64,000 bases of DNA from Delphinapterus leucas (GCF_002288925.2 NW_022098069.1:84290755-84354754), one strand, 5' to 3'; positions 35,666-48,728 are shown, counted from the first letter of the stretch. The notes: generated by a model not told the origin, from the letters alone. Program-made: numbers and translations.

Positions 35666-38200
35666 ATTCAGGTTTCCTTTGTTTCTACCTAATGTCCCTT
35701 TTCTGTCCCAGGACCCCAGAACCCCATCAAGGACCCCATGTGACATTTAGTAGTCACATCTCCTAGGGCTTCTGGACTGTGACAATTTCCCAGACTTCCC
35801 TTCTTCTTCTTTTTTTTTCTTTTATTTTTTGAAGTAGAGTTGATTTACAATGCTGTGTTAATTTCTGCTGTACAGCAAAGTGACTCAGTTATACATATAA
35901 ATATTCTTTTTCAGATTCTTTTCCAGTATGGTTTATCCCAGGATATTAAACATAGCTCCCTGGGCTCTACAGTAGGACCTTGTTGTTGACCCATTCTCTA
36001 TACAATAGTTTGCACCTGCTCATCCCAAACTCCCACTCCATCCCTCCCACACCCCCCTCCCACTCGTCAACCACAAGACTCTTCTCTATGTCTGTGAATC
36101 TGTTTCTGTTTCGTAGATAAGTTCATCTGTGTCATATTTTAGATTCCACGTATCAGTGATACCATATGGTGTTTGTCTTTCTCTGTCTGACTTATTTCAC
36201 TTAGCATGATAATCTCTAGCTGCATCCATGTTGCTGAAAATGGCATTATTTCGTTCTTTTTTATGGCTGAGTAATATTCCATTGTATACATGTGCCACAT
36301 CTTTACCCATTCATCTGTCGATGGACATTTAGGTTGTTTCCATGTCCTGGCTACTGTGAATAGTGCTGCTCTGAACATAGGGGTGCATGCATCTTTTCGA
36401 ATTATAGTTTTGTCTGGGTATATGCCCAGGAGTAGGATTGCTGGATCATATGGCAACTCTATTTTTAGTTTTTTGAGGAACCTCCATCCTGTTTTCCATA
36501 GTGGCTGCACCAGTTTACATTCCCAACCGACAGCGTAGAGGGTTCCCTTTTCTCCACACCCTCTCCAGCATTTACTGTTTGTAGACATTTTGATGATGTC
36601 TGACCGGTGTGAGGTGATACCTCATTGCGGTTTTGATTTGCATTTCTCTAATAATTAGTGATGTTGAGCATCTTTTCATGTGCCTGTTGGCCATCTGTAT
36701 AGCCTTTCTTATTTTAATTCTTTTGTTTTTGAGGAGTTTTGGTTTGGTGCTTTGTAAAATGCCCCTCAATTAGGAATTTTCTGATTAGACAGGGATTATG
36801 TGTTATAATCTAATGCTAATTAGTTTTTTTTTACTCAAGTTTTTCTAGCTTTGGCCACTGAGGGCTCTTTCAGCTGGCCCTGCATCCCTCTGACATGTCT
36901 CATCATGGTGGGATTTCATTCATTTGTTGCTTCATTCATGTCCTTCCTTACTTTTCTGCCACTACAAGCCAGGCTTATCGTGTCTCTATCCTGGCCCAGT
37001 CCTAGAATCAGCCATTTCTCCAAGAGTCCTGATTCCTTTTGTGGGAGAAAAGTCTTAGGAACCAAGATTTACCTGCACTCTGTGTGTGCTTGTTGCTACC
37101 TGGGTGTCTTTTAGGACCTCTCAGCAGATGTGTATGTGTATACGAACCCATGTATAAACATACATGTATGTGTACACTTATGTGTACACATATCCATGTA
37201 AATATACATATCTATAAGTTAGCCTGTATATGTGTGCACAAGCCCGTGCATATGCACGTATCTGTAAGTGTCTACTCATGTGTACATGTATCCATATATA
37301 AACACATATCTATAAGTTAGTGTGTACGTATGTGTATACTAACCCATCTATATACACAGATCTGTAAGCTAGCATGTGTATATACTAACTCGCGTATACA
37401 CACATACCTAATAAGTGTATCTATATGTAACCTGTGTATCTCTATCAAGTGACACACGAATTCACAGCGATGTCTCCACCTCTAAGCCGTCACCCATGGA
37501 TCACTCCAGCCTCCTCTCCTTGGTTTTCTGTAGCTCCGACTCCAACAGTGAGAAACCTGGCTGTCACCACCCACCACCCATTTACTTAATTATTCACATT
37601 CTGACTACTGGACACACGTATAGAAGTGTAAGATTTTGTAACCCAGGCCCCCGTGGGGAACAACACGACCAGCTTGAGCCCAGGGCACATGTGTGAGGTC
37701 TTTTGCCTTCAACCTTCAGCCTCCACTCGTTGCCAACCTGACGTGCAGGTACCTCTCCCCTCTCTTCGGTGACGCTGTTTCGTACATTTGTAATACTGTT
37801 CACTGTTTTGTCGTACTCTGCATCCAACCCGGGATTCCCCTGTCCTCCTCAATTTGTTTTATTTGCATGCGTTCAGGTTCACTTTGTGCTACGAAGTTTA
37901 AAGTCTTTTGACAAATGCACAGTGTCAGGTATCCACTGTCACAGGATCACACAGAGTTTCGCAACCTGAGAAAAATCCCCCAGGCTTCCCTACTCAACCC
38001 TCTGCGGCCACTGATTTATTGATCCTTCCAGTTTCTTTTCACAAATGCAAGGAAATATGAAGATATTCTAACCTCCCGTTTAGAACACAAAATGGTGTAC
38101 AAGTCACTCTGCATCTTGCTTTTTTCCCACTTCATGTGGCTCAGAGAGCCTCCCTGGCTGGCACATTGAGACCAGCCTCGTGCTACTATTCGGTGCGAGT
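35666..38200 (-). mobile_element. Old L1M-type element in reverse, split by a younger L1
   Basis: Segments 35666-35800 and about 36720-38200 read as the complement of an old L1 3' region. Diagnostic stretches are CAGCCATTTCTCCAAGAGTC, the TG/TA tract at 37122-37440 and GTGAGAAACCTGGCTG. The younger L1 at 35800-36720 interrupts it. Boundaries are approximate and the right limit is uncertain. Confidence 0.6.
35800..36720 (-). mobile_element. L1 3' end, reverse, inserted into an older L1
   Basis: The poly(T) is at the left, then the 3' UTR, then the ORF2 C-terminus read on the minus strand (open 36588 to 36139, with KIELPYDPA and KCPSTDEW). The next upstream piece (36769-36572) lies in another frame, so the reading frame is broken near 36575-36590. 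5'-truncated and inactive. Confidence 0.9.
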
Positions 38201-38939
38201 CTGCACCATGATTTATTTGACACCTGGGTCATTTCCGAGAAGTCACTGTTATAAAGAGTCCCCGCCCCCTCGGAGTCCTGCCGTCTCAGAGGCAGGCAGT
38301 CATCTGCAGAGTGATGACAGAGGCTGCCAGGCAAAGGGTGAATGCTGCGGTTTTATAGGAGTTGGCTGGTAACCCAGCCTCAGGTTGGCCTGGCCCCGGG
38401 CTCGCCGCAGCCCTGCTGAGGGTGTCCTGACAGATGCCGGTGGCTGTGGAGCTGACAAAGGGTCTCTTGGGACCACTTTGCACTTCCAAGCATCATTTCA
38501 TGCATTTCAAGGACACGGACCCGTGTCCAGTCCCCAAGGTTTTCTGTAGAGTCATTGGTCTCTTCCTCCAGCATGGAATATGGAGGTCAGCATCTCGGGT
38601 GCCGTTTAATTAAAAACACCTGCTGGGAGAGGGCCGGGTCCAGCCTGACTGGGAACCAAAACCCGCAGCAGATTTTGTTTGTTGAAAATGAACAATAAAG
38701 GGACTGAGAAAAACAGCAGACAAATCCCAGCTGAAGTCCAATCTGCAAAAGTACCCGGCCAGTCCTCAAAACTGTCAAAAGTCATGATAAACATGGAAAA
38801 TCTGAGAAACCACCACAGCTCAGAGGAGCCTAAAGAGACATGATACCTAAGCGTGAGGTGGTGTCCCCAGTGGGCTCTGGGGACAGAAAAGGACACTAGG
38901 GAAAAGCCAAGGAAACCGAATGAAGTATGAACTTCAGTT

Positions 38940-39105
38940 AATGGTGATGTATCAATCAATATTGCTCCATCAGTTGTGACAAACGTACCATAACAACATG
39001 AGATGATGTTGCGGAAACAGGGCGTGAGCACGTGGGGATCTCTGCACTGTCATCGCAACTTTTCTGTAAATCTAAAACTATTTTAAATTAAAAAGTTTAG
39101 TTAAA
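38940..39105 (+). mobile_element. Old L1 3' end
   Basis: GTGATGTATCAATCAATATTG and CTGTAAATCTAAAACTATTT followed by an A-rich tail are typical of mammalian L1M 3' ends. Confidence 0.55.
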
Positions 39106-39329
39106 AAAAATACAAAGAAGAAGAGCCACTGAAACAAAACAAAATGAGACCAAAAAAGAGCCCCTTGAACAAGTGAAGGGACTAGAGGCTGTGCTCTGCA
39201 GTTGCCTGGGCTCAGACCCTGACCCACCGAGTCTGAGGGTCTGCTTGCTTGGTCCATGTGCCGCCCCAGAAACTCTCTTTAACGAGTCATGTCCACCCTC
39301 GACCGCGTCTGGAACCTCGGCATCCCACA

Positions 39330-39430
39330 GGACAGGACTGTGGTCCCATTTCATGGATAGAGTGATGGAGGCTGAGAGAGATAAAATACCTTACCCAAGC
39401 CACCCTGTTAGCCAGAGGCCAATCTGGATT
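39330..39430 (-). repeat. MIR SINE remnant
   Basis: GTCCCATTTCATGGATAGAG and TACCTTACCCAAGCCACCCT. Confidence 0.5.
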
Positions 39431-40289
39431 TAGGGTAAGTGAATGAGAGCCAGGTTAGAGCCTGCAAGTGGCTGGCTCTGATGAAGGGACCAGAAAGAAG
39501 GGGAGACTTGCAGCAGATGCACAGGGAGGGGTGTGCAGTGAGATGGTCAGTGCCCTCGTGAGGCAGGGGCAAGGGAAGAGCAGTTTGTTCCCCTCTTCCG
39601 CTAACTCCTCCCAGAGCTGGGAGCAATCTGGGAGGCCTCCCAGAAGAGGTGATGATTGAGCAGGATTTGGTAGGATGTGTAAGGGTTTGCCAGGCAGCCA
39701 AGGGAGAAAAGAAGGCGTTCTGGGCACTGGAGCAGCCTGAGCCGAGTCCTCCCCACGAGAAATGGCCAAGTGTGGTGATGTGCAGACTTCTCTCTTCTTC
39801 CTGCTGCCTGACAGGGTGTGTGGGGTGGGTTATGATGGGAGACCCAGGGGCAGAGGGCTCCGGGGCCTCTCCCGGCCACCCTGTGCCCCTGTCTTTCCCA
39901 CAGGAATGTGTGTTTCTTGTGTCTAGAAACCCCTGGCCTCGTCTGCCTGTCCCTTGGGTTCGTGATTAGAGTCAAAAACCCAGACAGGAACTGGGGTAGG
40001 GGGTCCACTTTGACAGGACCCCAATCAGCCTCCTGTGAGCCTACCACCCATGGTCCTGGCCCCTGAGCTTCAGTCACCAGGGCCCCCAGCCTTGAGAGCC
40101 TTTGTCCTCTTTTGGTCACTGTTGCCTAGATGCAGATGCCGTGATGAGGTCTGTCACCCCATCCTGTCACTTGGCCCCCACGTGGGCCACTTTCCTTCCC
40201 CTTCCTGGTAAGGGACTGCAGGGGCTGGCTGTGCGGGTCCCTCTCACCGTGGCTGCCACCCACCCTCCCTGCTCACTCCCCATCCAGCT

Positions 40290-40445
40290 CTGCCCTCTGG
40301 CCATGCTGGGACTTCTACCTGAACCTCCCTTGCCTGCTCTGACCTATCTTCCAAGGCCCTGCCCAAATGTCACCACCTCCAGGAAGACTTCCCTGACTAC
40401 CAAGCTGAGTTAATCTCCTCACTCCTCACTCCTGCCACCCTACAT
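40290..40445 (+). repeat. L2 LINE remnant
   Basis: AAATGTCACCACCTCCAGGA and AGACTTCCCTGACTACC. Confidence 0.65.
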
Positions 40446-40974
40446 GTACATGCTCAGTTTGGGTTTGTCTGATGTTTTTCTCATGGTGACACTGGGGTTA
40501 TGGGTTTGGGAGAGAAAGGTCACAGAGGTAAAGTGCCCTTCTCATCCCGTCCCAGCAAGGGCACCTGCTGTTGACATGACCTATAACTGCCGAGGTCGGC
40601 CTGTGTGCCCAGGCCAAGGTGGTGATTGTCAGGTTTCCACCCATGAAATTACCCTTCCCCTCTATTTCCATGAAGCGCTCCGGAGAAGGAAGTCACCTGC
40701 CCAGCCACGCCTGAGGGCTGGGGAGGGTGGAGCAGCTACATAAACAGCTTGGAATTCTGCTGCATGAGGGATTTGCTTCTTTCTCCTCCGTTTACTACTT
40801 AGTTATGCAATCTTTTGCTTATATCAGTATGGATTTAGGAATATTCATTTTATACCTGGGGTTATAATCCAATACAACTTTATTTTGTTCCTTAAATTGT
40901 CCCAGCTTCCGCCATCAAGACCTCTTCTGTCATCCCCTGCGTCTCTTGGACATAGTCCCATCATTGTGGGGATC

Positions 40975-41040
40975 CATGGATCTATCAGCTATCCATCGAT
41001 CTGTTGTCTGTCTATCTGTCTATCTGTTTATCCTCTCTAT
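40975..41040. repeat. (TATC/TGTC)n microsatellite
   Basis: Degenerate TCTA and TCTG tetranucleotides. Confidence 0.75.
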
Positions 41041-41069
41041 CCCATTTCCTACTCTCTGGCCTTACAACA

Positions 41070-41345
41070 TGTCCCAGGCTCGCTGTGTACATTTCCTGCC
41101 AGGGAATGTGTTTCATGTGCCAAGGCCAGGCTCGGAGCCCCCTCCTCCAGGCAGCCCCCCCCGGCTATCTCCAGTTGGCATGGGGGCTGTTTGGTGGCCC
41201 CAGCCTCTCTGCTCGCCCTCTGTCACAGTCACTCCGACCGTTTCCTTGGCTGTCTTTACCACTAGGCCGAGAGCCCTGGAGGGAAGGGTCGCCTGATTCA
41301 TCCATTCACCCAGGTCCCCAGTGTCCACACTGAGCTAGGCACAGG
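41070..41345 (+). repeat. L2 LINE remnant
   Basis: CTAGGCCGAGAGCCCTGGAG followed by CACACTGAGCTAGGCACAG. Confidence 0.5.
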
Positions 41346-43407
41346 GTGGGGCTGGGCAATGCTGTCAGCGGCCGGACCCTGCCCCCACTGGCCTTAATGA
41401 TAATAATCGCTCTCCTCTGTGGGCCCCCCTTCCCCACGCCGGCGGGGGCTGGGCCTGGGCAGATGACCAGGGCAAGAGTGAAGTACTCACCAGGGTTCAC
41501 ACCTGGGCAGAATCGGAGCTCTTTGCCACCTTAGCGTGTACTGTGCGGGGTCAGCATGGCATTAACAGGACTGGCATGTGAGGTGCTGGGATGGAAAATC
41601 TGACCATTGTGAAGCCAGGAGGGCTCTGTGGGGGGAGAGAGGTGGAGGCCGTGCCCACCTGCATGGTGAGGGGAGACCCTGGGCTCACACCTGGATTGGC
41701 ACCAGATCGGTGGGTGCTCCAGCCAGGCCCCCCACGCCGCGGCCTGTGAAACCTGCCACTGGGTGGCCGGGCGTGTGAAGGGCTCAGGTGTGGATGTCCA
41801 CCTGCAGCGGGGCTGCTGCTCGGAGCCTGCGGTGGCCCGTGGATGAGACCTGAGTCCCTCCCACCCAGCTGCCACCCTGGAGAGCCAGGAAGAAAGGGGG
41901 GAACTAGAAATCGGCCAGGAGGAGACGGGTGAGCGTCCTGTACGGCTTTGCCCTATCCAAGGCGGTAACTCAGGGGCCTACCCTTTCTGCGAGTCTGGGG
42001 CAGGCAGGTCCTGTGCACAGGGGCTCCTGTTCAGGTGCCTGTTTGTTAGTCATTCAACAAACGCTCGCAGACTTCCCCGGCAGTGCCCTTGAGCGTCCTC
42101 GAGTGTTAGCCTAGCGGCAGCCTAGAAAGAAACCCCAATTACAGCACAGATGTGCCCAGGGCCCTCAGGGCTGGGGAAGGGGTGGCTTGTCCACGTCAGT
42201 GAGGCCTCAGACGGACGCAATGCAGGAAGGAGACAGACAGGAGTTGAGGTCACAGCCTGGAGGAGAAGGTGACCAGGAAAAGGACGTGCAAATGCAGAGG
42301 AAGTGGTGGGGGGCACAGGGGATCAGGGAGCCCAAGGACCCCAACCATCGAGGGAACGGGGTGGCATGAGTGTGACAGGTCAGTGGAAAGTGAAGGACCA
42401 GGTGCTGAGTGGCCGGTGGTGCTGTTTTCTGAGATTTGGGGGATGGAGGGGTGGGTGGTGGGCAATGGGGGCAGTGGTCCAGTCCCACCGAGAGGAAGGC
42501 CTGGCATCGCCCTCAGGTGTGAGGTGGCACCTGGGCTGTCAGTGTGGGCAGAGGGCTCTGAAGTCCCCGACCTTCACGCTCACACCTAAGAACGAGTGTA
42601 GACAGAGCAGTGTGGCAGGTAGGCAGAGGGTGGCCGCCGAGGGGCCAGTGAGATGAGGACGGGGGCGAAACCATTGGATTTAGCAACGTGGAAGGTGCTG
42701 GCGGCCTGGGCAAGGGCAGTTTTGGGGAGTGGGTGAGGAGAGGCTCAGGAGGGGTACAGAGCTGGCTGGGATAGAAGGCTCTGGAGGTTTCACCAGAGGG
42801 AGCAGAGATGAGAAGTAGCCAAATGAATGAAACGGGGGCTGAAACGGGGGCTACGCCCCCAGCCAGCATCACCCATGTGTAGTCCTGGCACAGCAGGGAG
42901 CGATATCGGGGGGGGGCCTGCAGAAATTCCCCCCGAGCCCTCCTGCCTTGTCCCACCTGCAGTGGTGGGTCTTGGCTGGGAGGCCTCTGGGAAGTGTGTG
43001 CTGGGGCCTGGGTTAATGTTTGCACAGCCAAGTTCAAGATCCATCCCCTGGTGCCTGGGCTGGGATAACGCCCAGAATTCCAGTGGTTGCCACACCCCGC
43101 TTCGGGAATGCTGGTACTCTGGAGGGTGAGGGCCCACGGGATCGGGGTGTCCCTGGGGTCTCATTTATAAGCCGGGTGACTTCCCCAGGCTCCCAGGGAA
43201 AACGGCAGCCGTGAAGGCCACACCGTGCATCCCAGTCTGGAGCCCCCTACTCCCATCTCCTCCAGGCAGCCACCTCCTAGTCACCCACGACTCAGGGGAT
43301 GGATGGTCCAGGGCAGTGTGGCGAGCCTGTCCTATGATGGGAGGAACCTCTAAGACACGGCCACTGTCAGCTGTGTGGCCGCTTAGAACCCCATCCCTTA
43401 ATTCCTT

Positions 43408-43634
43408 TTTATATATTTATTTAATTTATTTATTTGTTTGGTTGGTTGGTTGCATCAGGTCTTAGTTGCAGCTCGAGGGCTTCTTAGTTGCGGCTCACTG
43501 GCTCCTTAGTTGTGGCACGCGAACTCTTAGTTGTGGCATGTGGGATCTAGTTCCCCAACCAGGGATTGAACCTGGGCCCTCTGCATTGGGAGCGTTGGAA
43601 TCTTAACCACTGTACCACCAGGGGAGTTCCCACC
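43408..43634 (-). mobile_element. tRNA-derived SINE, divergent subfamily
   Basis: Reverse orientation. The body is made of repeated CTTAGTTG(C/T)GGC units rather than the CHR-2 GCTTCAGTAG form. The flanks carry similar C-rich ends followed by CTTA, which look like a decayed target duplication. Confidence 0.82.
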
Positions 43635-44970
43635 CCGTCCCTTAGTTTTTAAAGGAGGGGGCTACTTTGAACTGGTGGGTACCACAGGGCCCCCCTAAGG
43701 ATGTGACAAGGAGGACATGCCAGTCCGGACCTTGCTCCCTTATAGGCTGTGAAAACAACCTTTGTCCTTTCTTACCAACTTGCTCCAAGTGCCCTGTCAC
43801 ATTATTTGGGGTGTTGACAAGGGAGCACCCCTCTTCTGAATGCGGAAGATTCCCAGGCACAAATACACCCAGGCACCTGGCCAGCTCGTGGGCCAAGGAG
43901 GGGAGACAGGGCAGCAGAGTCAGCGATTCCTGGACAGAGGGCGACGCCTCCCCGGACAGAGCCGGATGGGCTGGGGCCACGGCCACTGCGGGTGGTGTCT
44001 CCGGTCCACAGGAACTGCTGACCGCTTCCTGCAGGCCTTCGACCCGGCCCGGGTGGCCATCAGTCATCTGGAAAGGCTGTTTGGTCCCGATATCCTTGTT
44101 TTGCAAAGAGCAGTTCCTGAAATCACGGGGCCTAGAGCTCTGCTCATCTTTGATTGGGCCTGGTTTCAGCTGCTAAGGCCAGAAACAACAAACACAGACC
44201 GAGCTCTGCCGAGCACACGCGTGGTTCTAGCCCTTTCGGCAGGTCCAGCAGCAGCCGGGTGCCTGGTTCCAGACTAGCAGCTTCTCTCTCTGTCCGGGGC
44301 TCCGACCTCAGACTTGGTTGTGCAAAGGAAGGACATCTCAGGCAGATTGCTCCTTAGACCCGGGTGGGGCTCAGGAATGCACTGGCCTTGGAAGGAGTGT
44401 CTTTCTGGGAGATTGCTTTAGTAGGGTCACATCTGCATCTGACAGATGTGGAGCCAGAGACCAGGAAAGGTGACAGGGCGTTGCTTGGCGTGGACCAGTG
44501 GGAGTACTGGGTTCACCCCCTCCTGTGACCTTGGGTGAGGGGCTTTCTCTTCCTGAGTCTCAGTCCCCCCGAAGCCTGAAGGACGGACTTTGCTACCTCG
44601 CAGCCCAATCACCTGTTTTTATTGGGAACATTCTTAAGTGCTGGTTCTCGGTAACCCTCGATAATTTAGCAGCTGCAGTCCTAACCAGCGGGAGGAGGGA
44701 GGAAGGGTGCAGCTTCCTGCATGTGTCCTGAGCCGGCATCAAGCACAGGACAGTCTTCAGCTCTCTGGTCATTACTGGTCTTCCAGGCTGCCTGGTGCTG
44801 GTGCCGGCTCCACCATTCTCTACTGAGATGCTCTCCTAATGTTACCGAATCCAAGCTCGGTCTGCTCGCTGCACTACAGGCCAATAAATCGGGACGAGGT
44901 GTTGAGGCAAGGAATAGCGTCTTCATTTGGAAAGCCGGGCATCTGAGAAGATGGCGGACTAATGTCCTAA

Positions 44971-45368
44971 AGTACCATCTTTTTTTAAAAATAAATTTAT
45001 TTATTTAATTTTTGGCTGCGTTGGGTCTTCGTTGCTGCGCATGGGCTTTCTCTAGTTGCGGTGAGCGGGGGCTGCTCTTTGTTGCGGTGCGCGGGCTTCT
45101 TATTGCGGTGGCTTCTCTTGTTGCGGAGCACGGGCTCTAGGCATGCAGGCTTCAGTAGCTGTGGTGCGCGGGCTCAGTAGTTGTGGCACACAGGCTCAGT
45201 AGATGTGGCTCGCGGGCTCTAGAGCGCAGCCTCAGTAATTGGGGCGCATGGGCTTAGTTGCTCCGCGGCATGTGGGAACTTCCTGGAGGGCTTGAACCCA
45301 TGTCCCCTGCATTGGCAGGTGGATTCTTAACCACTGCACCAGCAGGGAAGTCCCCTAGAGTACCATCT
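44971..45368 (-). mobile_element. CHR-2-type SINE, longest copy here
   Basis: Reverse, near full-length element of about 375 bases. AGTACCATCT occurs at 44971-44980 and again at 45359-45368 as target duplication. It carries one extra GGCTCAGTAG(T/A)TGTGG unit compared with the 18-kb copy. Confidence 0.94.
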
Positions 45369-45433
45369 TATCTGGGTCTCATGACAGTTTTTTTTTTATA
45401 GAACAGAGACAGGGAGGAAGTAAAGCAAAAAGG

Positions 45434-45435
<2 letters not shown>

Positions 45436-45471
<36 letters not shown>
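45436..45471. repeat. Poly(T) tract of about 36 bases
   Basis: Uninterrupted T run, far longer than other A/T runs outside SINE tails. The segment to its right (45472-45775) is A/T-richer than its surroundings and I do not recognise its family. Confidence 0.85.
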
Positions 45472-45473
<2 letters not shown>

Positions 45474-46389
45474 CTGTCTTGCAAAATATCTCCTGGCTTG
45501 GCCAGCCTCCGGGAGGGGATGTGTTAATTTCTTTTCTGCAGCCATTCACAGGTGGGCAGGGTCAGAATGTCTTCCTGTGAGGTGAACAAAGGCACTTTCG
45601 TTTAACATTCAGGCAGAGGGGCAGGGCTCCCCGAGGCAGGCCATTACGTATGCTTGCAGCTATAGGCAGTATCCTTTTAGTGATTATAGTAACAAAAGCA
45701 ACAAAAAGCAACGATTAAAGTAAAAGAAACAGATCCAACATGGAGTCAGATTCTGTTCTTCCCTGTTTCACTAATGATGAACCTTTCCACATCCCAATTC
45801 CAGGGTGGCAAGGGATGTTTTGTAGTGACTCCTTCCTGCATCAGTGGCAGGGTGATCCTGAGGGGCTTTTCCATGAATTTCCCATCCCGCCCCATTCTCT
45901 AGAGCAGGGCCCATACCCAGGGCCAAATCCCACCCCTGTTTTGCAAGTAAGGACTTCTTGGCACCGGGCCAGGCCCACTCACTTCCTATCACCTAAGCCT
46001 GCTTTCAGGCTGTAACCGAAGGGTTGTGGTGGAGCCCACATTATGACCTGAAAAGCCAAACCTATTTATTCTCTGTCCCTTTATGGAAAGGATTTGCTGC
46101 CCCTGTTCTAGAATCACCTGTACGTCTTGCTTCCACTGTCTGGGCTGTTGCAGAGACCCAGCAGGGAGTAGTCCTGTCCCCCAACCCTAACCCACCCCCT
46201 CCCCAGGGCCTCTGCATTCCTGGGATTCACCATTTATGTTTATGGCCTGTTGTAGTTTAACCCTCAGGGCAAGAGGGTGACCTGCCCCCAGAATCTGCAG
46301 CCACCAGAAGTGGCTGTGGGATGCTTCAGCAAGCTGCCTACCTGGAGCAGGCCAGGCTCACGTGCTTTTCTGGCTGGCCCTGTCCCCAG

Positions 46390-46620
46390 GCAGACCTTTA
46401 CACCTTATGTCTGCCTAGTCCCTCTTCCTCCAAGAGTCAGCTGAGGAGCTTCCACCTCCAGGAAGCCTTCCTAGATTTCGCCTCCCTCTTCTTCCCCTTC
46501 CTTTGGCACTGCACAGATCGTGGTACATCATCCCAGTCTGTTTCCAAGTCTGTAACCCCAACTTGTCTGAGCCCCCTTGTGGGTGGGGACTTGAAGTCAG
46601 AACTTCAGGCAGGGTAGCTC
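46390..46620 (+). repeat. L2 LINE remnant
   Basis: CACCTCCAGGAAGCCTTCCT and TTGGCACTGCACAGATCGTG. Confidence 0.65.
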
Positions 46621-47639
46621 TGAACCCCAAAGTGTAGAGCAGTCACAAGGCGGAGTGGGGGACCCCCCAAGAGGCTGGACCATGTGCCATGGAGGCTGTC
46701 CAGAGGATCCCAGCTGGGCCTGGGAGTTGGGCTAGGTCACCTTTCCTGGCCCAAGACTGTGCTGATACAGCCCCTCACAGCCCCAGAGGACTGAAAATGC
46801 TCTAAGATGGCATGACAAAATTAGAAATTGCTTTTTGTCTTTGTAGGACCACAGTTGTTGCTATTTGCTCCATGAGTTAAAACATAAGCAGAGGATGCGA
46901 AGGCAGGGCACCCCACAGCCCCTGTTCCCCAGCTCTGGCTGGCAGCCCAGGGCCAGCGTCTATGGTCTAGGAATCAGGCGGGACCCGTCCCGGGAGCTCA
47001 TTGGGAACCTCCGTCCACAATGGTAGAGCAGAGTCCAGGCGGGCTGAAGGTGGGAGGGGGCCACCTCAGACCCACAGGGATGGTTAAAGAGAAGCTGCAG
47101 CTGGGTTGCTGGTGGGTGGCCATAGGATTTCGCACAGGAAGTTCCTGAGAGCTCTTCCTCTGGCTGTGTGTCTCATGCCTTAGAGTGTCAGGGGTCCCCT
47201 TTGGCCCTGGGCAGCCCTGGTGTCAGGGCTGTGTGACCCGACCCGGGGCAGGTCCTGCCTCTCCTAAGCCCGTTTGCTACTCAGTCCAGTGGGATGGTGG
47301 TAATACACTGGAATGGCTACAATCCATGGATCCAGCATCTTTTTGGCAAGTGATAATTGGAATTTATTACAACCCTGCAGGGATCAGAGCTGCTGACCTG
47401 GGAGGGCACTTAAAGATCTCTAAGCCCAAGTTGACCATTTAAAAGGGAGGAAGTGAGGCCCAGGGGGTGACAGGCTCTCTCAGGGGCACCCGAAGCCTGG
47501 GCTGGGCTGGCGTTGAAACCAGCCTCTTGCACACAGGGCTGTACAGGGCTGCCCTGTGGTGCAACTTCCAGGAGGGACCCCTTATTTGGAAAGCCCCTCC
47601 CCACCTGAAAGGCTCACATTCTTCCTCTGGAAGGCCATT

Positions 47640-47722
47640 AGTGTGCACTTGTAGAGTTGGGGTACACGCTGTGAAGTTGGGGTACAGTATGCAGAGTTGA
47701 GGTGCTCTGTGCAGAGCTGAAG
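47640..47722. repeat. Degenerate 20-base tandem repeat
   Basis: Four imperfect units around G(C/A)AGAGTTGGGGTACA. Confidence 0.7.
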
Positions 47723-48539
47723 GATGCTGGGCACAGTGGGGGAGGCTCTTGGAAACCCCCTCGGCCTTGGGCCAAGAATGCAGCTACAGAGACAAACAGG
47801 ATACAGGGTCTCGGGCCGCAGCGGGGCACAATGGCCAGGAGAGGAAACGCGTCCAGACCCTTTTATGGATGTGGAGCCCGTCTGGGGCCTCTTTCAACAC
47901 AGTTTCCAGAAAAACAAAGGGAGCAGAAGCGAGCAGCTCATGTTCCGCACAATGTGGGTTTCTGGAGAGGCGGCTGGAGAACTAGGGGGCCCCAATCCAC
48001 AGACAGAGGCCAGGCTTGGGGAGGCCACACCTCCCTTTGGCAGGGAGGGAGAGCTGCTGGTGGGAGCGGCTGCCTGGCCCCCTGGGACCCAGGGGGTGGT
48101 GTGAAATCCTCCCCCGTTACTTGGCCTGTGGTCTTGGGGAACTGTGAAAATGGCCACCTGGAACCTCTGGCTCCTGCCTTGTGGTCCCCGAGCATGTTGG
48201 TGGCGTGTGGGGTGTGGCCCAGCTGGGCTGGGGGTGTGGGCAGCCTGAGCTCTGGGCCTGGCCTTTCTGGGGCCCCCAGAGGGAGTGGCTTGCCTGCCCT
48301 GGACCTCAGTGGCCAGAGCTGCTCCGAGAGGGGCTTGAGCCTCATGCTGGCCCTCAGTGGGGACTTCGCTGGTATGAGCTGGCCACACGCCCACACGTCT
48401 CCAGCTGCCCTCTCACGCCTGGGCTCTGGCCCACTGGGGAGGGGAGGAAATCTGTGACATTTGGGTGACTGCATTAATGCTGGGAGTTGATCTGAGAAAG
48501 GACGGACGGGGGGGGAGGGGGTTATCCAGAAATATCTCG

Positions 48540-48728
48540 GCCCTGAGTGGTTCTCACTCTGGGTGACATTGCCCCCAGGAGACAAGTGTCTAGAGATGTG
48601 AATGGTTGTCACAGCTGGGGTCGGCTTCAGCTGGTAGAGGCCAGGGATGCTGCTAAAATCCCAGTGTACATGGCAACCCCCTCCCCGTGACAAAGCGTAA
48701 TCACCCCAGCAGTGCCGCGGTTAGAGAC
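48540..48728 (+). mobile_element. hAT-type non-autonomous element remnant
   Basis: GGTTCTCACTCTGGGTGACATT, TAGAGGCCAGGGATGCTGCT and CAGTGCCGCGGTTAGAGA form a recognisable mammalian DNA-transposon fossil. The family number is uncertain. Confidence 0.6.

Noticed and set aside
36139..36588. 150-codon minus-strand frame
   Set aside because: Again the L1 ORF2 C-terminus, with a frame break immediately upstream.
37122..37440. Apparent 60-75 base minisatellite of TG/TA units
   Set aside because: The flanks and order match the internal TG/TA tract of an old L1M element, so it is listed as part of that element.
47702..48693. Overlapping 251-codon frames on both strands
   Set aside because: Both strands are open at once from GC bias, no recognisable protein motif is present, and the right end enters a hAT fossil.
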